In this document: positions 11,301-21,669 of the stretch, one piece after another
How the letters are laid out: every line of letters starts with the position of its first letter
Numbering within the stretch: the first letter of the stretch is position 1
Origin: Thiothrix nivea DSM 5205
GTDB taxonomy: Bacteria > Pseudomonadota > Gammaproteobacteria > Thiotrichales > Thiotrichaceae
Assembly (NCBI RefSeq): GCF_000260135.1
Contig: NZ_JH651384.1
Location: 65,693-129,692, forward strand
Direction of reading: 5' to 3'
DNA length: 64,000 bases
Program-made: the position numbers and the translations under genes
Notes under the pieces: generated by a model
What the model saw: only the letters and a program-made list of their open reading frames with translations
The model's database searches: none
Told to the model about the DNA's origin: nothing

Positions 11301-13268
11301 GAAAATACTGCGGGCGCTGGAGCCGTTGTCATCCACCACCAGTCCCTTGGTGCGGAAACTGGTGATATTGCTGTATACCGCGCCTGCCGCGTAAGCCGGG
11401 TCAACGGCGCTTGGGTCGTCGATGCCCCTGGCTGATGGGGGTAGGGTATAGCGGATGCTGCCACCCATGTCCACGGCTTGCAGCTTGCTGCCAGCGCCAC
11501 TGAAGGTGGCGGCAGTGCTGAAATATTCAATGCCGTCGGAATACGGCTCACCCGCCGAGCCATCCAGGTCAAAACTCATCAGCACCAGATCGACCGGGCT
11601 GATCGCGGTGGATGTGCCGGTGTTGACCAGATTGACGGTCATGTCGAAATATTTGTCGGCTTGCGCGCCGCGTAACTTGCCGCCGAGATCACCTTCCAGC
11701 CAGCGTTCCAGCAGATCGGCTTGCAAGGCATTCAGCGTCACCAGGGCGTCCACGCCGCTGGTGACGCTGCTGAAACGGTAAACAGAGCCGGGTTGCTTGG
11801 CCGTTCCTGAAACCAGGGTTGCCGTGCCGGAGAAATCCAGCTCCAGCGGGTTATCAACGGTTTGGCCGCAAATTTGTGTTGGGAACAACGGGTCAAAACC
11901 AAAATCCTGGCCGGTGGTTGTGTCGCCTGCCGTCACGGTAACGCCTGCCAGCGGGTTGGGCGTGCCAATGGTTTTGCCACCGAGATCAGTATCCGCCGTA
12001 TCCACGCTGATCCGGTAAGTCAGTGCCGGGTCAACATTGCTGAAGCTGTACTGACCATCCGCCGCTGTGCTGACGGTGGCAACGACTGCCCCGCTGGCCT
12101 GGTTAAGCAGGTTGACTGTTACCGCCCCGATGCCGGGTTCCGCCCCAGCGTCGTAGCTATCATCGCCGTTGTTATCAGTGTAGATTGTGCCGCTGATTGC
12201 CCCTGTCGTCGCTTTGAGGGTAAAAGCTTTGTAGGTGACGGAACAGTTGTTTGGCGCATCCATCTCCGTTGGGCGGGCAAAAACAGTACGGACTGTATTG
12301 GTAGGCGTAACACCAATTACATCGAAAATCTGTGCGCCAGTCTGTGTCTCATCATAGAAGGTGATATTGTCAGCAATACTGTTACCGTCAAATGGCCCTT
12401 GATTACGGGTATCGCCGGAAAAGATCATCCTGCCACCACCCGTGAAAGTGCTGTTATTGATGAAGTTTCCACCAGCAATTTTGGCGTTTGAGCCGTTGTG
12501 GAATGCCTGGTTGTTTTGCCACGAGCCACCCGGTGTTCCTGCGGCTGTTGTAATCAGGATAGTGCCCTCATTATCCATCAATGGGCTATTGTTGTTGAAC
12601 CCATCATAAGAAACCAGGGTGCAATAGTTGGAAACATCCGAATTGGCATTGATATTCATGAATTTCTTGGCATAGACACGTCCATAGTTGTCAAACTTGC
12701 CATCCGGGTTGAAATTGCCCTCCAGTTCCAGCCGGTGGTTGTTGGTCAGGGTGGTGCCGTTTTGGGTGTTGAAATCCTGCTGTGCCACCACCAGACCGTC
12801 ATTGATGAAGGTGGAGTTGTTACCCAACTGGAAACTGTTGGCCATGTTCATGGTGGCGTTGGTGCGGTTGCGGAAAGTGGTCGCGCCATTGGTATTCAGG
12901 CCGCCGACGAAGCTGAGCGTCCCGTAGTTGTCGATGACTGTGCCGCTGTTGTAGGAAAAGGTTTGCAGGCTGGCCGTACCGTAGTTGGTCAAGGTTCCGG
13001 CGGCATTGTTGAGGTTGCCGGGTGCGAAGCTTGCGCCGGTTTCCACGCAAATGCTTGCGCCAGTACCGAATTCAACTGTACCCGTATACGTACCGCTGGC
13101 AATTTTGAGCGACTGCCCCGCATTCAAGGTGTAATTGTTCCCTGTTCCGGTATCGGTGTGGGAGTAACTGCCGGTACAACTGCTTGCCCATACCTGCCCA
13201 CTCAGGTTGTACAGCAAGACGAGTGTCAACAGGAAATACTGACCGGATACCGGTTGGAGGCTTTTCAT
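8391..13268 (-). CDS. Large secreted adhesin-like protein with SdrD_B, beta-helix, cadherin-like and dockerin-like parts
   Basis: About 1625 residues from the ATG at 13268; an in-frame GTG at 13280 would add four residues. The ATG is preferred because it puts a signal peptide (SGQYFLLTLVLLYNLSG) near the N-terminus; neither start has a clear ribosome site. Domains seen: an N-terminal repetitive Asn/Gly-rich beta-helix-like region (about 35-345), an SdrD_B-like module (about 355-460), a DUF-like region with DGIEYFST, a second SdrD_B module (about 690-790), a right-handed beta-helix with the usual entry motif NTNNDGQGSLRQ (about 850-1000), two cadherin-like domains (DVNEAPLITSS between them), and a C-terminus with two Asp/Asn-rich loops (GDINASNTLTTSGPGND, TDLNMDGKTLFSGPGND) resembling dockerin calcium loops. 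Export and adhesion are inferred; the partner is unknown. Confidence 0.85.
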   Translation of the reverse strand: MKSLQPVSGQYFLLTLVLLYNLSGQVWASSCTGSYSHTDTGTGNNYTLNAGQSLKIASGTYTGTVEFGTGASICVETGASFAPGNLNNAAGTLTNYGTASLQTFSYNSGTVIDNYGTLSFVGGLNTNGATTFRNRTNATMNMANSFQLGNNSTFINDGLVVAQQDFNTQNGTTLTNNHRLELEGNFNPDGKFDNYGRVYAKKFMNINANSDVSNYCTLVSYDGFNNNSPLMDNEGTILITTAAGTPGGSWQNNQAFHNGSNAKIAGGNFINNSTFTGGGRMIFSGDTRNQGPFDGNSIADNITFYDETQTGAQIFDVIGVTPTNTVRTVFARPTEMDAPNNCSVTYKAFTLKATTGAISGTIYTDNNGDDSYDAGAEPGIGAVTVNLLNQASGAVVATVSTAADGQYSFSNVDPALTYRISVDTADTDLGGKTIGTPNPLAGVTVTAGDTTTGQDFGFDPLFPTQICGQTVDNPLELDFSGTATLVSGTAKQPGSVYRFSSVTSGVDALVTLNALQADLLERWLEGDLGGKLRGAQADKYFDMTVNLVNTGTSTAISPVDLVLMSFDLDGSAGEPYSDGIEYFSTAATFSGAGSKLQAVDMGGSIRYTLPPSARGIDDPSAVDPAYAAGAVYSNITSFRTKGLVVDDNGSSARSIFIYADAASFKHFGALECDTQVSTSDVSGVIFEDVNYGGDAGRPFGTAGTVGVSGARVELYNASGQYLRYTTTGAGGTYTFGELPDGNYFIRVVNDSVSSSRSGSDGSELPVQTYRSNGASATSNEIGGHKPAVADAAANTTNLKLNTSNFTFPGNTQAQSVQPVSVTGSDISGVSFGFNFDTIVNTNNDGQGSLRQFLLNANLLAGDASLTQSGRVAGKENAILMLPANDPNYSGGAWKITLASTLQDISKPLVLDGSKQATFNSATGVPVIELNGKGGAGNGLTLVAGSSGSQIRSLAITQFSGDGVNVQGGTAGNAILGNSIHDNGRLGINLVDGSDNAFGVTANDVGDNDSGANDLLNYPDVQAASFGANGSKIITHDFILDVPAGDYRIEFFKSTSKDPSGNGEGQTFLGGKDFSHPGTGALNFKGSFNANQAVSSAEFITVTVTRKTGAATYGSTSEFSGAATNNTALVCTDLLSNPGAALPNLMIDENAAVITYLKARDSSGNPITYAISGGVDGNMFTIAPPVNGTVDCSQLQFVKNVIIKNAPAQARAVIPGGLPAPGNFEVPLDQGKDNVYDLEITATDSNGQKYVRTLSMGVMDVNEAPLITSSAAVSVEEDGSKLALDINSQDQDAGDVEGDGLAYSLSGGADQHQFTLDNQTGVLNFKAVPDHDAPTDQNQDNVYEVSVTVTDHGGLETEKTFNITVLNRAVDDGVKLQARALLQGAYDSSSGMMAAKLNTLGLLPDAQPYSTAPFNHAGAETLGIPVREATGNDAMVDWILVELRSSSATVVSSRAVAIQGDGDLVDPQTGSSILSFGGIPAGNYYVSLRHRNHLGVITASPVSLGSAATLVDFSLTTTATKGTDARYITGSTALLWVGDINASNTLTTSGPGNDTTVMLSAILTSNENPAAHTNYALHGYLPTDLNMDGKTLFSGPGNDINNLIGNVILHPLNGNNAANYIVKGGL

Positions 13269-13442
13269 GATGTCATACACTAATTTTGGTTATTATTTGA
13301 TGATAAATATTTTTATTATCTCAGGGTAAGTATAACAGCATAATAAGCTGATTCAATTATCATTGGTCTTTTGTTAAATCACTGCCCACTTGCACGCACG
13401 CCTTTATCCCGCTAGATTGCACGGCAGATTACAGGAGGCCCC

Positions 13443-14738
<1,296 letters not shown>

Positions 14739-14742
<4 letters not shown>

Positions 14743-15221
14743 TGCGCATAGGTCACGGCTATGACGTACATGCTTTCACTGAAGGCGACCATATCGTGCT
14801 GGGAGGCGTCAGTATTCCCCACACCCACGCCTTCAAGGCGCACTCTGATGGCGACGTGTTGCTGCACGCCATTTGCGACGCGCTGCTTGGTGCGCTGGCG
14901 CTGGGGGACATTGGCCAGCATTTTCCCGATACTGCCGCCGAATATGAAAACATCGACAGCCGCATCCTGTTGCGCCATGTTTATGGTTTGGTGAAAGCCA
15001 GGGGGTATGCCATCAACAACCTTGACAGCACCATCATTGCGCAAGCCCCGAAAATGTTGCCGCACATCCCGGCCATGCGCGCCCACATCGCCGCCGACCT
15101 TGAATGTGCAGTAGAACAGGTAAACGTCAAAGCCACCACCACCGAAAAACTGGGGTTTACTGGCCGCAAGGAAGGCCTTGCCGCCCACGCCGTTGTATTA
15201 TTGGGAGTAAATCATGACTGA
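14739..15221 (+). CDS. ispF: 2-C-methyl-D-erythritol 2,4-cyclodiphosphate synthase
   Basis: 160 residues, the usual length. The N-terminal signature [11 protein letters not shown] holds the metal-binding Asp and His, and [18 protein letters not shown] and the conserved region around [11 protein letters not shown] are present. The enzyme forms the cyclic diphosphate intermediate of the non-mevalonate isoprenoid pathway. The gene starts at ATG 14739, overlapping the previous stop; a second ATG follows immediately at 14742. In many gammaproteobacteria ispF follows ispD and is near truD/surE; here it sits instead between a DUF2069 gene and phhB, with an 8-base overlap into phhB. Confidence 0.96.
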
Positions 15222-15507
15222 AAAACTCACTGACGAAGCCCTTGCCAGCATTCTGGAAGGCTTGCCCGGCTGGGTGCTGCGCGAAAACAAGCTGCACCGT
15301 GTCCTCAATTTTGTCGACTTCGTGGAAGCTTTTGGTTTCATGTCCCAGGTCGCCCTGATCGCCGAACGCATGAACCACCATCCCGAATGGTGCAATGTTT
15401 ACAAAACCGTTGCTATCAGCCTCACCACCCACGATGCCGGTGGTATTACGCAAAAAGATATTGAGTTGGCCCAATCTGTGAACAGGTTGGCAGGTTATCC
15501 TGCCTGA
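15214..15507 (+). CDS. phhB: Pterin-4a-carbinolamine dehydratase
   Basis: 97 residues. The family pattern is clear: LEGLPGW near the N-terminus, then [24 protein letters not shown] with the paired histidines of the active site, and TTHDAGGIT near the C-terminus. The enzyme dehydrates 4a-hydroxytetrahydrobiopterin, recycling the pterin cofactor of aromatic amino acid hydroxylases; in organisms lacking such hydroxylases it may serve molybdopterin or other pterin metabolism. The gene overlaps ispF by 8 bases, and its 3' end overlaps the convergent HEAT-repeat gene by 13 bases. No phenylalanine hydroxylase is in the window. Confidence 0.9.
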   Translation: MTEKLTDEALASILEGLPGWVLRENKLHRVLNFVDFVEAFGFMSQVALIAERMNHHPEWCNVYKTVAISLTTHDAGGITQKDIELAQSVNRLAGYPA

Positions 15508-15929
15508 GTCAGATGAGCCAGTGCGTCACCGGCAACCTCACGGACTTCACTGTCTTCATCCGTTTCATGGCAGGTTTGCAGAAACATGATGGCGCTTTGA
15601 TCAGCGCTAAGCCCCAGGTAATGGCAGGCATCTGCCCGTATGCGCGCGTCCGGATGTCCTGCCAGTTTACCCAGTTTTGGCACCTGCTGGCGCAATAATG
15701 CCGTACCGGCCAAATCCTCCATCACCACCCCAATCCCGATCCGGGTACTCAAAGCCGTGCGGGGATCCCCCAACAGTTTCAGCAACACCTGCATGGTAGC
15801 CGGTTCCCGCTGTATCCGTTCCGTTACCTCTGCCGCCCGCCCTGTCGATAGCTGCGCATTGAAACGAATATCCGTTTCGTGCTCCTCCAGCATCCAGCGA
15901 GGAAAAGTACGCCAGTTGTTGTCTGTCAT
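15495..15929 (-). CDS. HEAT-repeat-like small protein
   Basis: 144 residues from the ATG at 15929, which overlaps the gluQ stop as ATGA; a longer frame to 16028 only adds residues from inside gluQ. The C-terminal two thirds read as helical pairs of HEAT type ([59 protein letters not shown]), each with the Asp/Arg positions usual in such repeats. The N-terminus ([17 protein letters not shown]) is not recognised. HEAT proteins mediate protein contacts or phycobilin-lyase-like functions; no specific role can be assigned here. Translational coupling to gluQ is likely. Confidence 0.7.
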   Translation of the reverse strand: MTDNNWRTFPRWMLEEHETDIRFNAQLSTGRAAEVTERIQREPATMQVLLKLLGDPRTALSTRIGIGVVMEDLAGTALLRQQVPKLGKLAGHPDARIRADACHYLGLSADQSAIMFLQTCHETDEDSEVREVAGDALAHLTQAG

Positions 15930-16807
15930 GCCCACACCTGTGTTTTGCTGATTTTCGTCATATCCCAGTTTGCTATCGCCCAGTCCCAGAATGCCGTCAA
16001 GTTGGCGAATGCGCCCATCTCCGGGCAAGGTTGCCCGAGAAAGCGCAGGCTGGCAACCAGCCGCTGCAAGCGGTCTGTGGTACGGATAGCCGGAGCAAGA
16101 TTCTGCTTGCTGAGTTTCTGCCCGGAAGCGTTCAGCACCAGCGGCACATGCACGTAATCAGGCCGGGGAAACCCTAGCAGTTGCTGCAACCAGATTTGCC
16201 GGGGCGTATTGTCCAGCAGGTCAGCGCCCCGCACCACCTGGTTTACCCCCTGGAAAGCGTCATCCACCACGACTGCAAGCTGGTAGGCAAACAAACCGTC
16301 TGCCCGCAGGATCACGAAATCGCCCAGTTCACTTTCCAGTCGCTGGCAATATTCGCCCTGAATCCTGTCTGTAAAACAGATGGGTTCGTCATGGGTGCGC
16401 AAACGGATGGCGTGTTGGCTGGAATGGTTTGGTGCAAGTTTGCCGCGACAGGTTCCCGGATAGACCGTCCCGAACGCGCCCATATGGCCATGTGCCTGTA
16501 TGTCTTTACGCGAACAGGTGCAGGGGTAGGTATGCCCGTGCAAACTGGCAAGCGCCTCGTGATAGGCGTCCAGCCGCTGGCTTTGGTAGAGGATATCCCC
16601 ATCCCACCCGAAACCGTAAGCGGTAAGGGTATGGATGATGCTATCAGCAGCACCCGACTGCTCGCGCGGTTTGTCGATGTCTTCGATGCGGAGCAGCCAT
16701 TTTCCCCCGGCTTGCCGTGCCGCCAGATAACTGGCGGTAGCCGCAACCAGCGAACCGAAATGCAGGGGGCCGGTAGGGGAGGGTGCAAATCTGCCAATAA
16801 CAGGCAA
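15926..16807 (-). CDS. gluQ: Glutamyl-Q tRNA(Asp) synthetase
   Basis: 293 residues, the length expected for this truncated glutamyl-tRNA synthetase paralogue. It has the class I motif APSPTGPLHFGSLVAA, the zinc-binding set (CTCSRKDI, then YPGTCR) and a KMSKS-like KLSKQN, and lacks an anticodon-binding domain. The enzyme attaches glutamate to queuosine in the anticodon of tRNA(Asp). It follows dksA by 17 bases on the same strand, the usual gammaproteobacterial neighbour, and overlaps the HEAT-repeat gene downstream by four bases. The start ATG at 16807 opens directly with the catalytic domain. Confidence 0.95.
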   Translation of the reverse strand: MPVIGRFAPSPTGPLHFGSLVAATASYLAARQAGGKWLLRIEDIDKPREQSGAADSIIHTLTAYGFGWDGDILYQSQRLDAYHEALASLHGHTYPCTCSRKDIQAHGHMGAFGTVYPGTCRGKLAPNHSSQHAIRLRTHDEPICFTDRIQGEYCQRLESELGDFVILRADGLFAYQLAVVVDDAFQGVNQVVRGADLLDNTPRQIWLQQLLGFPRPDYVHVPLVLNASGQKLSKQNLAPAIRTTDRLQRLVASLRFLGQPCPEMGAFANLTAFWDWAIANWDMTKISKTQVWA

Positions 16808-16824
16808 GGTCTTCAGGAGCCGGT

Positions 16825-17280
16825 TCAGACAGCCATCTGCTTTTCCTTGATTTCCTGGGTAGTTTTGCAGTCAATGCAGAGTTCGGCGGTGGGGCGGACT
16901 TCCAGACGTTGCAGGCCGATTTCAATCCCGCAGGCATCACAATAACCATAGTCATCTTCATCCAGACGGGCGATGGTTTTTTCAATCTTGCGGATCAGCT
17001 TGCGTTCACGGTCGCGGGCGCGCAGTTCCAGGGCGAATTCTTCTTCCTGGGTGGCGCGGTCGGCGGGGTCAGAAAAGTTGGTCGCGTCTTCCTTCATGTG
17101 GTCAACCGTGCGGTCAACTTCTTCCATCAAGGATTTTTTCCAGGCGACCAGGATATTGCGGAAATGCTCAAGCTGCTTTTCGTTCATATACTCTTCACCC
17201 GGCTCCGGGATGTAAGGTTCGATGCCTTCAACAGGCAGGGCAGCTTTTCTTTTCAGATAGGCGACGTTGTCAGTTGCCAT
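16825..17280 (-). CDS. dksA: RNA polymerase-binding transcription factor DksA
   Basis: 151 residues from the ATG at 17280, the same length as the Escherichia coli protein. An in-frame TTG at 17295 is ignored because the ribosome site (ggaga) lies between it and the ATG. The coiled-coil tip bears DPADRATQEEE, and the C-terminal zinc finger has CDACG and CIDC. DksA inserts into the RNA polymerase secondary channel and, with ppGpp, mediates the stringent response. A TATAAT box lies on the minus strand at 17378-17373. gluQ follows in the same direction. Confidence 0.96.
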   Translation of the reverse strand: MATDNVAYLKRKAALPVEGIEPYIPEPGEEYMNEKQLEHFRNILVAWKKSLMEEVDRTVDHMKEDATNFSDPADRATQEEEFALELRARDRERKLIRKIEKTIARLDEDDYGYCDACGIEIGLQRLEVRPTAELCIDCKTTQEIKEKQMAV

Positions 17281-17372
17281 TTTTCTCTCCAACAAGTTAA
17301 GTGGCGGTGGCCAGATTATTTGTTAATGACATATTGTCTTTTTTCATGCATGACCAATAATTCGCGCGGCGC

Positions 17373-17378
17373 ATTATA
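17373..17378 (-). promoter_or_regulatory. Possible -10 box of the dksA promoter
   Basis: TATAAT on the minus strand about 95 bases before the dksA ATG. No good -35 hexamer is found at 16-18 bases, so the assignment is tentative. The rest of the 180-base gap between dksA and the zinc-ribbon gene shows nothing else that I recognise. Confidence 0.35.
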
Positions 17379-17460
17379 ACGGAATTGAACCGGATGAACA
17401 TGATTTTTCTCGACTATTTATGCATCAACCTGTAAATCCATGGTATTTCCCCTGTTTTGT

Positions 17461-18246
17461 TCACATAAAGCGGAACTGAAAACGGACAGCCTCCTCACCT
17501 GGGTCTGAAATATTCAGCAGTAATTCCTGGGGGATTCCAACCGGTATCAATTGCCCTTCATGGTCAGGGATGTATTCGTCCGGCTGGAAGCGGCGCAGGG
17601 CGAGGACTTCATTCTGCTTGTTCAGGAAACTGATTTCGATCAGGGGATAAGTCTGCGGAAAACCGGCATCATTCTGGATGGAAGCGCTGATCGTCAGCAC
17701 ATCGGGGGTATTCGGGTGGGAGTAGACATTCCGGCTCAGCAAATGGATTTTATCCACTGCACGGGGAATCCTGATGTCACAGCCAAGAACCAGACATATC
17801 TGCCGGGTGGCTGCTGCGGTCATGGGCTGCCGCGCTAGCCAGTTGCGGCTGGAATACAGGAGTTGCAATAGCAACAGCAGAGCCAAAGCGGCAATCCCGA
17901 CGTACAGGAATAGGTGGGAAGACGATTTCCGCTGAGCCGGGCGTTGGATAGCTTTTTTTTCAGGTAGTGCAGTGCTTGCTTTAGGCTTGCGGGATAAAAA
18001 GTGCCAGTCAAAGTCAGGAGGAGATATTTTCGGCTTGAGTCCGGCCTTTTCTGGTTCAGGCAGGGAGGCAGGCGTGGCAACACCCAGCTGGGCAAAACGG
18101 CGCTCTTCCGGTAGGGTGGTGCTGAGCATTTTCATCGCATCAAAAATGGCGTCGCATTCACCACAGCGCAACAGACCTTGTGCGGCAGTCAGCTCTTTCA
18201 TGGTGACGCGAAAAATCGCGTTGCAGTGGTTACACTGGGTATACAT
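17461..18246 (-). CDS. Zinc-ribbon membrane protein, MJ0042/DUF3426 type
   Basis: 261 residues. The N-terminus is a zinc ribbon with two Cys pairs (C5/C8 in CNHC and C28/C31 in CGEC). A basic Lys/Ser-rich linker leads to one transmembrane helix (LFLYVGIAALALLLLLQLLY, about 112-131). The C-terminal part (about 150-261) reads as the DUF3426 beta domain, including DVLTISASIQN and FLNKQNEVLALRRF. The orientation would leave the zinc ribbon in the cytoplasm and DUF3426 outside. In many proteobacteria this gene follows prmA, as it does here after a gap of 123 bases. Its function is unknown. Confidence 0.85.
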   Translation of the reverse strand: MYTQCNHCNAIFRVTMKELTAAQGLLRCGECDAIFDAMKMLSTTLPEERRFAQLGVATPASLPEPEKAGLKPKISPPDFDWHFLSRKPKASTALPEKKAIQRPAQRKSSSHLFLYVGIAALALLLLLQLLYSSRNWLARQPMTAAATRQICLVLGCDIRIPRAVDKIHLLSRNVYSHPNTPDVLTISASIQNDAGFPQTYPLIEISFLNKQNEVLALRRFQPDEYIPDHEGQLIPVGIPQELLLNISDPGEEAVRFQFRFM

Positions 18247-18369
18247 GATTCCACGCCATCTAAGTAATCGCTTTATTTTAGTTGTTATGTTTCAGGAATT
18301 CACATCCGAAGGTGTAGAAAATAACACCGACTAGCGCTTTTTTACAAAAAATACAGATTAACGGGTGGG

Positions 18370-19251
18370 CTAGCGGCGAATGCCTGTTACCCTGATCCAG
18401 TCTTCTTTTTGGATAATGGTGAAATCAGCCAAGGCAGGCTGATAAGCAGCACGGATGGCGTCGGCCTGTTCCGCCAAAATACCTGACAACACCAGCTGGC
18501 CACCGGGGCACAAGGCTGACAGCAGGGTCGGGGCAAGCTCCACCAACGGCCCGGCGAGGATGTTGGCCATGACCAGATCATACGTGCGGGTGGGCAAATC
18601 CTCGGGGTAACAAACTGGTAGGAGGGCGGGGTTGATGCCATTGCGTCCGGCATTATCCCGGGTGGCTTGCAAGGCTTGCGGGTCAATATCCGTACCGACT
18701 GCCAGTTGTGCTCCCAGCTTGAGGGCGGCAATGGCCAGGATGCCAGAGCCACAGCCGTAATCCAGCGTTTCCTTACCCGTCAGTTCCTGGCCATCCAACC
18801 ATTCCAGGCACAGGGCAGTCGTTGGGTGGGTGCCAGTGCCGAAAGCAAGGCCAGGGTCGAGCAGCAGTTTCACGCTGCCATCGTCCGGCAATTCGTACCA
18901 GCTTGGGTAAATCCACAGGCGCTGGCCGAAGCACATCGGCTGGAAATTATCCATCCACGCGCGTTCCCATGGTTGGTCTTCGACGGTTTCCACAACGGTG
19001 GAGGCAATATGCCAGTCAGCCTTACGGGCTTCCAGCATCAACAACAGGTTGCTGAGGTCGGTGTCTTCTTCGTACAGGGCGGTGATGACCAGATTGTCCC
19101 ACAGGCGCATTTCACCCGGTTTGGGTTCGAGGATGGGGTCATCCTCGGCATCTTGCCAAGTGATGGAAATCGCATCGGCGGCTTCCATCTGTTCCACGAT
19201 CTCGTCCTGGAAGCGGGAAGTGGTTTGGCAGACCAGTTGTCGCCAGCTCAT
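18370..19251 (-). CDS. prmA: Ribosomal protein L11 methyltransferase
   Basis: 293 residues, the usual length. The N-terminal substrate-recognition domain is followed by the SAM-binding motif [18 protein letters not shown] and the catalytic-region motif [12 protein letters not shown]. PrmA trimethylates ribosomal protein L11 at several positions. The ATG overlaps the accC stop by four bases (ATGA), so it is the distal gene of an aroQ-accB-accC-prmA transcription unit, an order seen in other gammaproteobacteria. Confidence 0.95.
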   Translation of the reverse strand: MSWRQLVCQTTSRFQDEIVEQMEAADAISITWQDAEDDPILEPKPGEMRLWDNLVITALYEEDTDLSNLLLMLEARKADWHIASTVVETVEDQPWERAWMDNFQPMCFGQRLWIYPSWYELPDDGSVKLLLDPGLAFGTGTHPTTALCLEWLDGQELTGKETLDYGCGSGILAIAALKLGAQLAVGTDIDPQALQATRDNAGRNGINPALLPVCYPEDLPTRTYDLVMANILAGPLVELAPTLLSALCPGGQLVLSGILAEQADAIRAAYQPALADFTIIQKEDWIRVTGIRR

Positions 19252-20591
19252 TTCATACCCAGCATTTTTTCGAGGTAGTGGATGTCAGCACCACCGGTTT
19301 GGAACGCGGGGTCTTCCATGATACGGGTTTGCAGTGGGATGTTGGTCTTGATGCCTTCCACCAGCATTTCGCTGAGTGCGCCGTGCATACGGCTGATGGC
19401 AGTGGCGCGGTTTTCGCCATGCACGATCAGCTTGCCGATCATGGAGTCGTAGTAAGGTGGCACGCTGTAGTCGGTGTAGATGTGGGAATCCACCCGCACG
19501 CCGAGGCCACCCGGCGCATGGTAACGGGTGATCTTGCCCGGTGATGGAGCGAATGTCCTGGGGTCTTCCGCATTGATGCGGCATTCGATGGCGTGGCCGT
19601 GGGGCGTGATGTCTTCCTGTTTGATCTCCAGTTTTTCACCGGCAGCAATCAACAGTTGCTGTTTGACCAGATCCACGCCGGTGATCAGTTCGGTGACTGG
19701 GTGTTCCACCTGCAAGCGGGTGTTCATCTCGATGAAATAGAACTCGCCGTCTTCAAACAGGAACTCAAACGTACCCGCGCCACGGTAGCCGATGCGTCGG
19801 CAGGCTTCCGTGACCTGCTCGCCGATGCGGGCACGTTGTTCAGGCGTGATGCCGGGGGCAGGGGCTTCTTCCACCACTTTCTGGTTGCGGCGCTGCATGG
19901 AGCAGTCGCGTTCACACAGGTGGATAGCGTTACCGTGGGAATCGGCCAGCACTTGCAACTCGATGTGGCGTGGATGCTGGAGGAATTTTTCCATGAACAC
20001 TACGTCATTGCCGAAAGCGGTTTTGGCTTCCGCGCGGGTCATGGCGACTGCACCAACCAGCTCGTCCGGGGCGTTGACGACGCGCATCCCGCGTCCACCG
20101 CCGCCGCCAGTGGCTTTGACGATCAGTGGGTAGCCGATGCGGGAACCCATTTTGAGGATTTCCTCCGGCTCATCTGGCGTGCCGCCTTCGGAGCCGGGTA
20201 CACACGGTACGCCTGCGGCAATCATGGCTTCCTTGGCGCAGATCTTGTCACCCATCAGGCGGATGGTTTCCGCGCGAGGGCCAATGAAGATGAAGCCGCT
20301 GGATTCCACCCGTTCGGCAAAGTCGGCGTTCTCCGACAGGAAGCCGTAGCCGGGGTGGATAGCGTCAGCGCCAGTCACTTCCGCCGCGCTGATAATGGCG
20401 GGGATGTTCAGGTAGCTGTCGATGGAGCGTGGCGGGCCGATACAGACGGACTCATCCGCCAGCCGCACGTGTTTCAGGTCACGGTCAGCAGTGGAATGGA
20501 CGGCTACAGTCTTGATGCCGAGTTCACGGCAGGCACGCAAAATGCGCAGGGCGATTTCACCCCGGTTTGCGATCAGTACTTTTTTTAACAT
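19248..20591 (-). CDS. accC: Biotin carboxylase subunit of acetyl-CoA carboxylase
   Basis: 447 residues, matching the family. It has the biotin carboxylase start ([18 protein letters not shown]), the glycine-rich ATP-grasp loop [14 protein letters not shown] and the catalytic stretch [14 protein letters not shown]. It carboxylates biotin on AccB with bicarbonate and ATP, the first step of fatty-acid synthesis. It lies 37 bases after accB and overlaps prmA by four bases. Confidence 0.97.
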   Translation of the reverse strand: MLKKVLIANRGEIALRILRACRELGIKTVAVHSTADRDLKHVRLADESVCIGPPRSIDSYLNIPAIISAAEVTGADAIHPGYGFLSENADFAERVESSGFIFIGPRAETIRLMGDKICAKEAMIAAGVPCVPGSEGGTPDEPEEILKMGSRIGYPLIVKATGGGGGRGMRVVNAPDELVGAVAMTRAEAKTAFGNDVVFMEKFLQHPRHIELQVLADSHGNAIHLCERDCSMQRRNQKVVEEAPAPGITPEQRARIGEQVTEACRRIGYRGAGTFEFLFEDGEFYFIEMNTRLQVEHPVTELITGVDLVKQQLLIAAGEKLEIKQEDITPHGHAIECRINAEDPRTFAPSPGKITRYHAPGGLGVRVDSHIYTDYSVPPYYDSMIGKLIVHGENRATAISRMHGALSEMLVEGIKTNIPLQTRIMEDPAFQTGGADIHYLEKMLGMK

Positions 20592-20628
20592 GTTTTCACC
20601 TCAAAGGTGTTTTACCCAATCACAAACT

Positions 20629-21090
20629 TTATTCAATGATGAACAGCGGCTGGCCAAATTCGACCGGTTGCTCGTTTTCAACCAGGATTGCCTTGACCGC
20701 GCCAGCCTTGTCGGACTGGATTTGGTTAAGCATTTTCATCGCTTCAATGATGCACAAGGTATCGCCAACCTTGACGCTTTGGCCAACTTCGACGAAAGGC
20801 TTGGCAGTGGGTGAGGAAGCGCGGTAGAAGGTTCCCACCATGGGGGATTCGACTGTGTGCCCGGTGGGTGCGGCGGCGGGCGTTGCTGCCGGGGCATCTG
20901 CAACGGGAGCCAGGGCGGCTGGTGCGGCAAGCTGGGCTGGCGGCGCGTAAAACTGTTGGGGCGCAACGGCCATGCCGGAATTGATACGGCTGATACGGAC
21001 AGAATCCTCGCCTTCCTTGATTTCGATTTCTGCGACATCGCTGCCTTCTAGCAAGCTGATCAATTTTTGTATTTTACGGACGTCCATCAT
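20629..21090 (-). CDS. accB: Biotin carboxyl carrier protein of acetyl-CoA carboxylase
   Basis: 153 residues. The N-terminal helix ([19 protein letters not shown]) is followed by an Ala/Pro-rich linker (about 45-75) and the biotinyl domain, with [10 protein letters not shown] and the lysine-bearing EAMKM near residue 118. AccB carries carboxybiotin between AccC and the carboxyltransferase. Two consecutive ATGs (21090 and 21087) lie inside the 3' end of aroQ, a 17-base overlap that suggests coupling. Confidence 0.96.
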   Translation of the reverse strand: MMDVRKIQKLISLLEGSDVAEIEIKEGEDSVRISRINSGMAVAPQQFYAPPAQLAAPAALAPVADAPAATPAAAPTGHTVESPMVGTFYRASSPTAKPFVEVGQSVKVGDTLCIIEAMKMLNQIQSDKAGAVKAILVENEQPVEFGQPLFIIE

Positions 21091-21547
21091 GGGTTAATGC
21101 TCTGTCGTGTTTGTTGAGTTTCTGTATAGCGGCATACAGTGCGAGTTCATAGCCCAGTGCACCCAGCCCCAGGATAACGCCGTCGGCAATATCGGAAAGG
21201 TAGGAATGATGGCGGAAAGCTTCCCGCCGGTACACATTGGACAAATGTATTTCGATAAATGGGATGGCAACCCCCAGTAGGGCGTCGCGCACGGCAATAC
21301 TGGTATGGGTATAGGCACCGGGGTTGATGAGGATAAAATCCACCTGTTCATCCATGGCCTGGTGGATGCGGTCAACCAGCGCGCCTTCTGAATTGCTTTG
21401 GAAACAGAGCAGGTTGTGCTGCTGCTGGTTCGCCAGGTTGGTCAGGCGGGCTTCGATTTCCGTCAGGGTCAGGCTGCCGTAGTGGCCTGGCTCACGCTTT
21501 CCCAGCAGGTTCAGGTTTGGCCCATTGAGTAGCAGCATGGTTGCCAT
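21074..21547 (-). CDS. aroQ: Type II 3-dehydroquinate dehydratase
   Basis: 157 residues from the ATG at 21547, preceded by an aaggcgg ribosome site; the frame extends to 21649 but the added residues do not resemble the family. The signature [19 protein letters not shown] holds the catalytic tyrosine loop, and [17 protein letters not shown] and [20 protein letters not shown] follow as expected. It converts 3-dehydroquinate to 3-dehydroshikimate in the aromatic amino acid pathway. It heads the aroQ-accB-accC-prmA unit. Confidence 0.96.
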   Translation of the reverse strand: MATMLLLNGPNLNLLGKREPGHYGSLTLTEIEARLTNLANQQQHNLLCFQSNSEGALVDRIHQAMDEQVDFILINPGAYTHTSIAVRDALLGVAIPFIEIHLSNVYRREAFRHHSYLSDIADGVILGLGALGYELALYAAIQKLNKHDRALTHDGRP

Positions 21548-21669
21548 TAAAGTCCGCCTTTCTGTTCTGAAATACCCATAAAAGGACGGCATTCTACACC
21601 GAACTGCGGCGATATGCAGCAATTCGGTGTGAAAATTGGAGATATGCAAAGCTGAGGGGATACCCTTGG

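Noticed and set aside
12498-13283. 261-residue plus-strand frame opposite the second adhesin
   Set aside because: Antisense to a signal-peptide-bearing frame, with no known motif and no ribosome site.
19593-20588. 331-residue plus-strand frame opposite accC
   Set aside because: Exact antisense shadow of a clearly identified enzyme.
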